Positions 20,615-23,411 of a DNA stretch of 23,411 nucleotides are shown in pieces; within the stretch, counting starts at the first letter, position 1, and the number at the start of each line of letters is the position of its first letter. Position numbers and translations under genes: made by a program. Under the pieces are notes generated by a model. The model was not told the origin of the DNA, ran no database searches, and saw only the letters and a program-made list of their open reading frames with translations. Origin of the DNA: an uncultured Collinsella sp. GTDB lineage: Bacteria > Actinomycetota > Coriobacteriia > Coriobacteriales > Coriobacteriaceae. The stretch is taken from the NCBI GenBank assembly GCA_902489295.1, contig CABTZM010000006.1:1-23411 (forward strand), given 5' to 3'.

Positions 20615-23286
20615 AGCGCCTGCTTGCCCGCGCTGAGCAGGGCGAGGACGGCGATCCTGACGCCTATAACCCCGATGCCGATGATGACGAGGAAGAGGAC
20701 GACGACGGTGAGCTCGAGGAGAGCTTTGGCGAAGTCGATCGTGGCGCCTCGGCCGGCGAGGATATCAACGGCGGCCAGCTCCAGATTTCGGAGTTTGGCC
20801 GCGAGATGAAGCAGTCGTTTATCGAGTATTCGATGTCGGTCATCACGGCGCGCGCCCTGCCGGACGTGCGCGATGGCTTAAAGCCGGTGCACCGCCGCAT
20901 CCTGTACGCGATGAACGAGAGCGGCATCTACCCCAACCGCCCGCACAAGAAGTCGGCCTGGACGGTCGGCGAAGTTATCGGTAAGTACCACCCGCATGGC
21001 GACTACGCGGTCTATGAGGCCATGGTCCGCCTGGCGCAGTGGTTCTCCATGCGCACGCCGCTCATCGACGGTCACGGCAACTTCGGCAACATTGACGGCG
21101 ACGGCGCGGCAGCCATGCGTTACACCGAGAGCCGCCTGGCAAAGCCCGCCATGGAACTGCTGCGTGACCTGCAGAAGGATACCGTCGACTGGCAGCCCAA
21201 CTACGACGAATCGCTCGCCGAGCCCGTGGCACTGCCTGCGCGCTTCCCCAACCTGCTGGTCAACGGTAGCCAGGGCATCGCCGTCGGCATGGCCACCAAC
21301 ATCGCCCCGCACAACCTCACCGAGGCGATCGAGGCCACCTGTTACCTGATCGACAACCCCGACGCCACCGTCGACGAGCTCATGCAGATCATGCCCGGTC
21401 CGGACTTCCCCACCGGCGCCATCATCATGGGCAGCGCCGGCATTAAGCAGAGCTACGAGACCGGCCGCGGCTCCATTACCGTGCGCGCCAAGGCTCACGT
21501 GGAGTCCACCAAGACCGGCCGCAGCCGCCTGGTCTTTACCGAGATCCCCTACATGGTCAACAAGGGCACCCTGCAGGAGAAGATCGCCCAGCTCGTCAAC
21601 GACAAGCGCATCGAGGGCATCTCGGATATGCGCGATGAGTCCAACCAGAAGGGTATCCGTCTGGTCATCGAACTCAAGAAGGGCGTCATCCCGCAGGTCG
21701 TGCTCAACAACCTGTACAAGTACACCTCGCTGCAGACGACCTTCGGCGCCAACAACCTGGCGCTCGTCAACGGCGTTCCCAAATGCCTGAGCCTGCGCGA
21801 GATGCTGCAGCACTACATCGACCACCAGGTCGACGTCGTCACCCGACGCACCCGCTTCGACCTTAAGAAGGCCCAGGCCCGCGCGCATATCCTCGAGGGC
21901 TACCTGATGGCCCTTGACCATATCGACGAGGTCATTAGCATCATCCGTTCCTCACAGACCGATTCCGAGGCCAGCAGCCGCCTGATCGAGCGCTTTGGCT
22001 TTACGCCCGAGCAGACCACGGCCATCCTCGAGATGAAGCTGCGCCGCCTGACTGGCCTGGAGCGCGACAAGATCCAAGAAGAGTTGGACGGCCTGCGCCG
22101 TGCCATCGCCTACTACGAGGACCTGCTGGCGCACGAGGAGAAGATCCTGGGCGTCATTAAGGAAGAGATGCGCGAGATCTCCAAGAAGTTTGGCGATAAG
22201 CGCCGCACCGAGATCAGCCAGGTCGAGAAGGACCTGGACGTCGAGGACCTCATTGCCGACGAGGACATGGTCGTGACCATCACCCACACCGGCTATGTCA
22301 AGCGCATCCCGGTGGCCGCCTACCGCGCCCAGAAACGCGGCGGCAAGGGCGTGTCGGGCGTCAACCTCAAAGAGGACGATGTCATCGACGAAATGTTCAT
22401 CGCGTCCACGCACGAGTACGTGCTGTTCTTCTCGAGCAAGGGCAAGGTCTATCGCCTGAAGGTGCACGAGCTGCCGGTGGGTACGCGCCAGGCGCGCGGT
22501 ACCGCGATCGTCAACCTGCTGCCCTTCGAGGAGGGCGAGAAGATCGCGAGCGTCATCAGCTGCCGCGAATTCCCTGCCGACGAGTATCTGATGTTTGCCA
22601 CCAAGAGCGGCATGGTTAAAAAGACCGTGATGAGCGCATATGACCGCAGCCGTCGCGACGGCCTGATCGCTATCAACCTGCGTGACAACGACGCGCTGCT
22701 GAACGTGCGCCGCGTGCGCGAGGGCGACAAGATTATCCTGGCCACCACCGCGGGCAAGGCGATCATGTTTTCCGAGGAGCAGGTGCGCGCCACCGGCCGC
22801 GATACCAGCGGCGTTCGCGGTATCGGTATGAAGGACGGCGTGAGCGTTCTGGGCATGGAAGTCACTAACGGCAACGGCGATCTGTTCGTCATCACCGAGC
22901 GCGGCTACGGCAAGCGCACGCCGGTCGCGGATTACCCGGAGCAGAATCGCGGCGGCCAGGGCGTCTACACCATCCAAATGACCGAGCGTAAGGGTAACCT
23001 CGCGGCCATGAAGACGGTGGGCCCGCAGCACGAGCTGTTCATCGTGACGGAGGGCGCGACGGTCATTCGCGTCAAGACCGACGAGATCAGCCAGACCGGC
23101 CGCGCCACCCAGGGCGTCAAGATGATGACCGTCGACGACAACGACCGCATCTGCGCCGTAGCCCGCATGACGGCCGCCAAGGAGAAGCCCGAAGGTGAAA
23201 GCGCCGAGGCCGCAGCCGACACCGAAGAGGCCCCAGTCGACCTAGGCGACGGCAACGACATGCCAGAGGATCTCCTAGACGAGTAA
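20554..23286 (+). CDS. gyrA: DNA gyrase subunit A
   Basis: This 910-residue subunit cuts and rejoins DNA for supercoiling. The active Tyr is Tyr190 in AAMRYTESRL. The GyrA-box QKRGGKG (593-599) marks gyrase rather than topoisomerase IV, and six-bladed C-terminal repeats follow. The quinolone region reads HPHGDYAVYEAMVRLAQ: Tyr151 sits where E. coli has Ser83, while Glu155 at the Asp87 position is normal in Gram-positives. Residues 1-75 are an unusual acidic extension, with DADDDEEEDDDGELEE at about 41-56, roughly 55 residues longer than in E. coli. The C-terminal tail is also acidic. I chose GTG at 20554, three bases after GAGGAGGT. A strong terminator follows. Confidence 0.97.
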   Translation: MADDINNNEGMGEAGMPDDLKRLLARAEQGEDGDPDAYNPDADDDEEEDDDGELEESFGEVDRGASAGEDINGGQLQISEFGREMKQSFIEYSMSVITARALPDVRDGLKPVHRRILYAMNESGIYPNRPHKKSAWTVGEVIGKYHPHGDYAVYEAMVRLAQWFSMRTPLIDGHGNFGNIDGDGAAAMRYTESRLAKPAMELLRDLQKDTVDWQPNYDESLAEPVALPARFPNLLVNGSQGIAVGMATNIAPHNLTEAIEATCYLIDNPDATVDELMQIMPGPDFPTGAIIMGSAGIKQSYETGRGSITVRAKAHVESTKTGRSRLVFTEIPYMVNKGTLQEKIAQLVNDKRIEGISDMRDESNQKGIRLVIELKKGVIPQVVLNNLYKYTSLQTTFGANNLALVNGVPKCLSLREMLQHYIDHQVDVVTRRTRFDLKKAQARAHILEGYLMALDHIDEVISIIRSSQTDSEASSRLIERFGFTPEQTTAILEMKLRRLTGLERDKIQEELDGLRRAIAYYEDLLAHEEKILGVIKEEMREISKKFGDKRRTEISQVEKDLDVEDLIADEDMVVTITHTGYVKRIPVAAYRAQKRGGKGVSGVNLKEDDVIDEMFIASTHEYVLFFSSKGKVYRLKVHELPVGTRQARGTAIVNLLPFEEGEKIASVISCREFPADEYLMFATKSGMVKKTVMSAYDRSRRDGLIAINLRDNDALLNVRRVREGDKIILATTAGKAIMFSEEQVRATGRDTSGVRGIGMKDGVSVLGMEVTNGNGDLFVITERGYGKRTPVADYPEQNRGGQGVYTIQMTERKGNLAAMKTVGPQHELFIVTEGATVIRVKTDEISQTGRATQGVKMMTVDDNDRICAVARMTAAKEKPEGESAEAAADTEEAPVDLGDGNDMPEDLLDE

Positions 23287-23326
23287 GAGGCCCTAGCTGG
23301 TAGAAAATATCAGACCCCATATATCG

Positions 23327-23360
23327 GCGGTCGGCGCACCTGCGCGCCGACCGCTTTTTT
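23327..23360 (+). terminator. Rho-independent terminator after gyrA
   Basis: An 11-bp GC-rich stem (GCGGTCGGCGC at 23327-23337 with GCGCCGACCGC at 23344-23354) has a six-base loop and is followed by six T residues. It ends the gyrBA unit. I see no gene in the remaining 51 bases. Confidence 0.93.
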
Positions 23361-23411
23361 GACAAGCTTGGAGCCCCGTGTCAGACGGCTGGGCGAGATG
23401 GGTTAGGTTTG

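Noticed and set aside
20878..21921. 347-codon minus frame within gyrA
   Set aside because: It is antisense to the conserved GyrA breakage-reunion domain, with no family resemblance.

Overview
The window looks like the replication-origin region of a high-GC Gram-positive chromosome. I infer the actinobacterial class Coriobacteriia, probably Collinsella or a close relative. The grounds are gene order (rpmH-rnpA-yidD-yidC-jag-rsmG-parA-parB on one side; dnaA-dnaN-recF-dciA-gyrB-gyrA on the other), roughly 60% GC in most genes, frequent GTG/TTG starts and a short YidC. The genus call is recognition, not a database result. I see no rRNA, tRNA, insertion sequence or CRISPR array.

Layout. Bases 1-1567 (+) hold two overlapping WYL-domain regulators, the first cut by the window edge. 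Bases 1564-5417 (-) hold ddl and a DinG-type helicase fused to an exonuclease. rlmN (+) follows and ends in a strong terminator with a degenerate parS beside it. Bases 6754-9568 (-) are an AT-richer block: a small membrane protein, parB, parA, three perfect parS sites exactly 39 bp apart, and rsmG. Bases 9665-11793 (-) are jag, yidC, yidD, rnpA and rpmH, driven by a near-consensus promoter at 11866-11895.

Origin. Between rpmH and dnaN lie repeated DnaA-box-like motifs (core GTTTTCAACAGG) on both sides of dnaA. A DnaA-trio track and AT-rich stretch sit directly upstream of dnaN, so unwinding probably starts at about 15.42-15.47 kb. Most genes run away from this point on each side; rlmN and the WYL pair run against it.

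The most unusual gene is at 12139-13491, in front of dnaA and apparently in its operon. It encodes a soluble GHKL-type ATPase domain, a long Gln/Tyr/Pro-rich prion-like linker and a C-terminal winged helix. I know of no described function for this architecture at an origin, and it is my best candidate for an undescribed system, perhaps a regulator of initiation or of dnaA transcription. Other notable signals are DnaA changes at base-contacting positions that accompany a shifted box sequence, a long regularly interrupted hairpin between gyrB and gyrA, a Tyr at the main quinolone-resistance position of GyrA, and an acidic GyrA N-terminal extension.

How the genes fit together: DnaA, the sliding clamp, DciA and gyrase start and sustain replication; ParABS segregates the new origins; RecF, DinG and possibly the WYL pair handle DNA damage; RnpA, RpmH, YidD, YidC, Jag, RsmG and RlmN serve RNA processing, ribosomes and membrane insertion; Ddl supplies peptidoglycan precursors.
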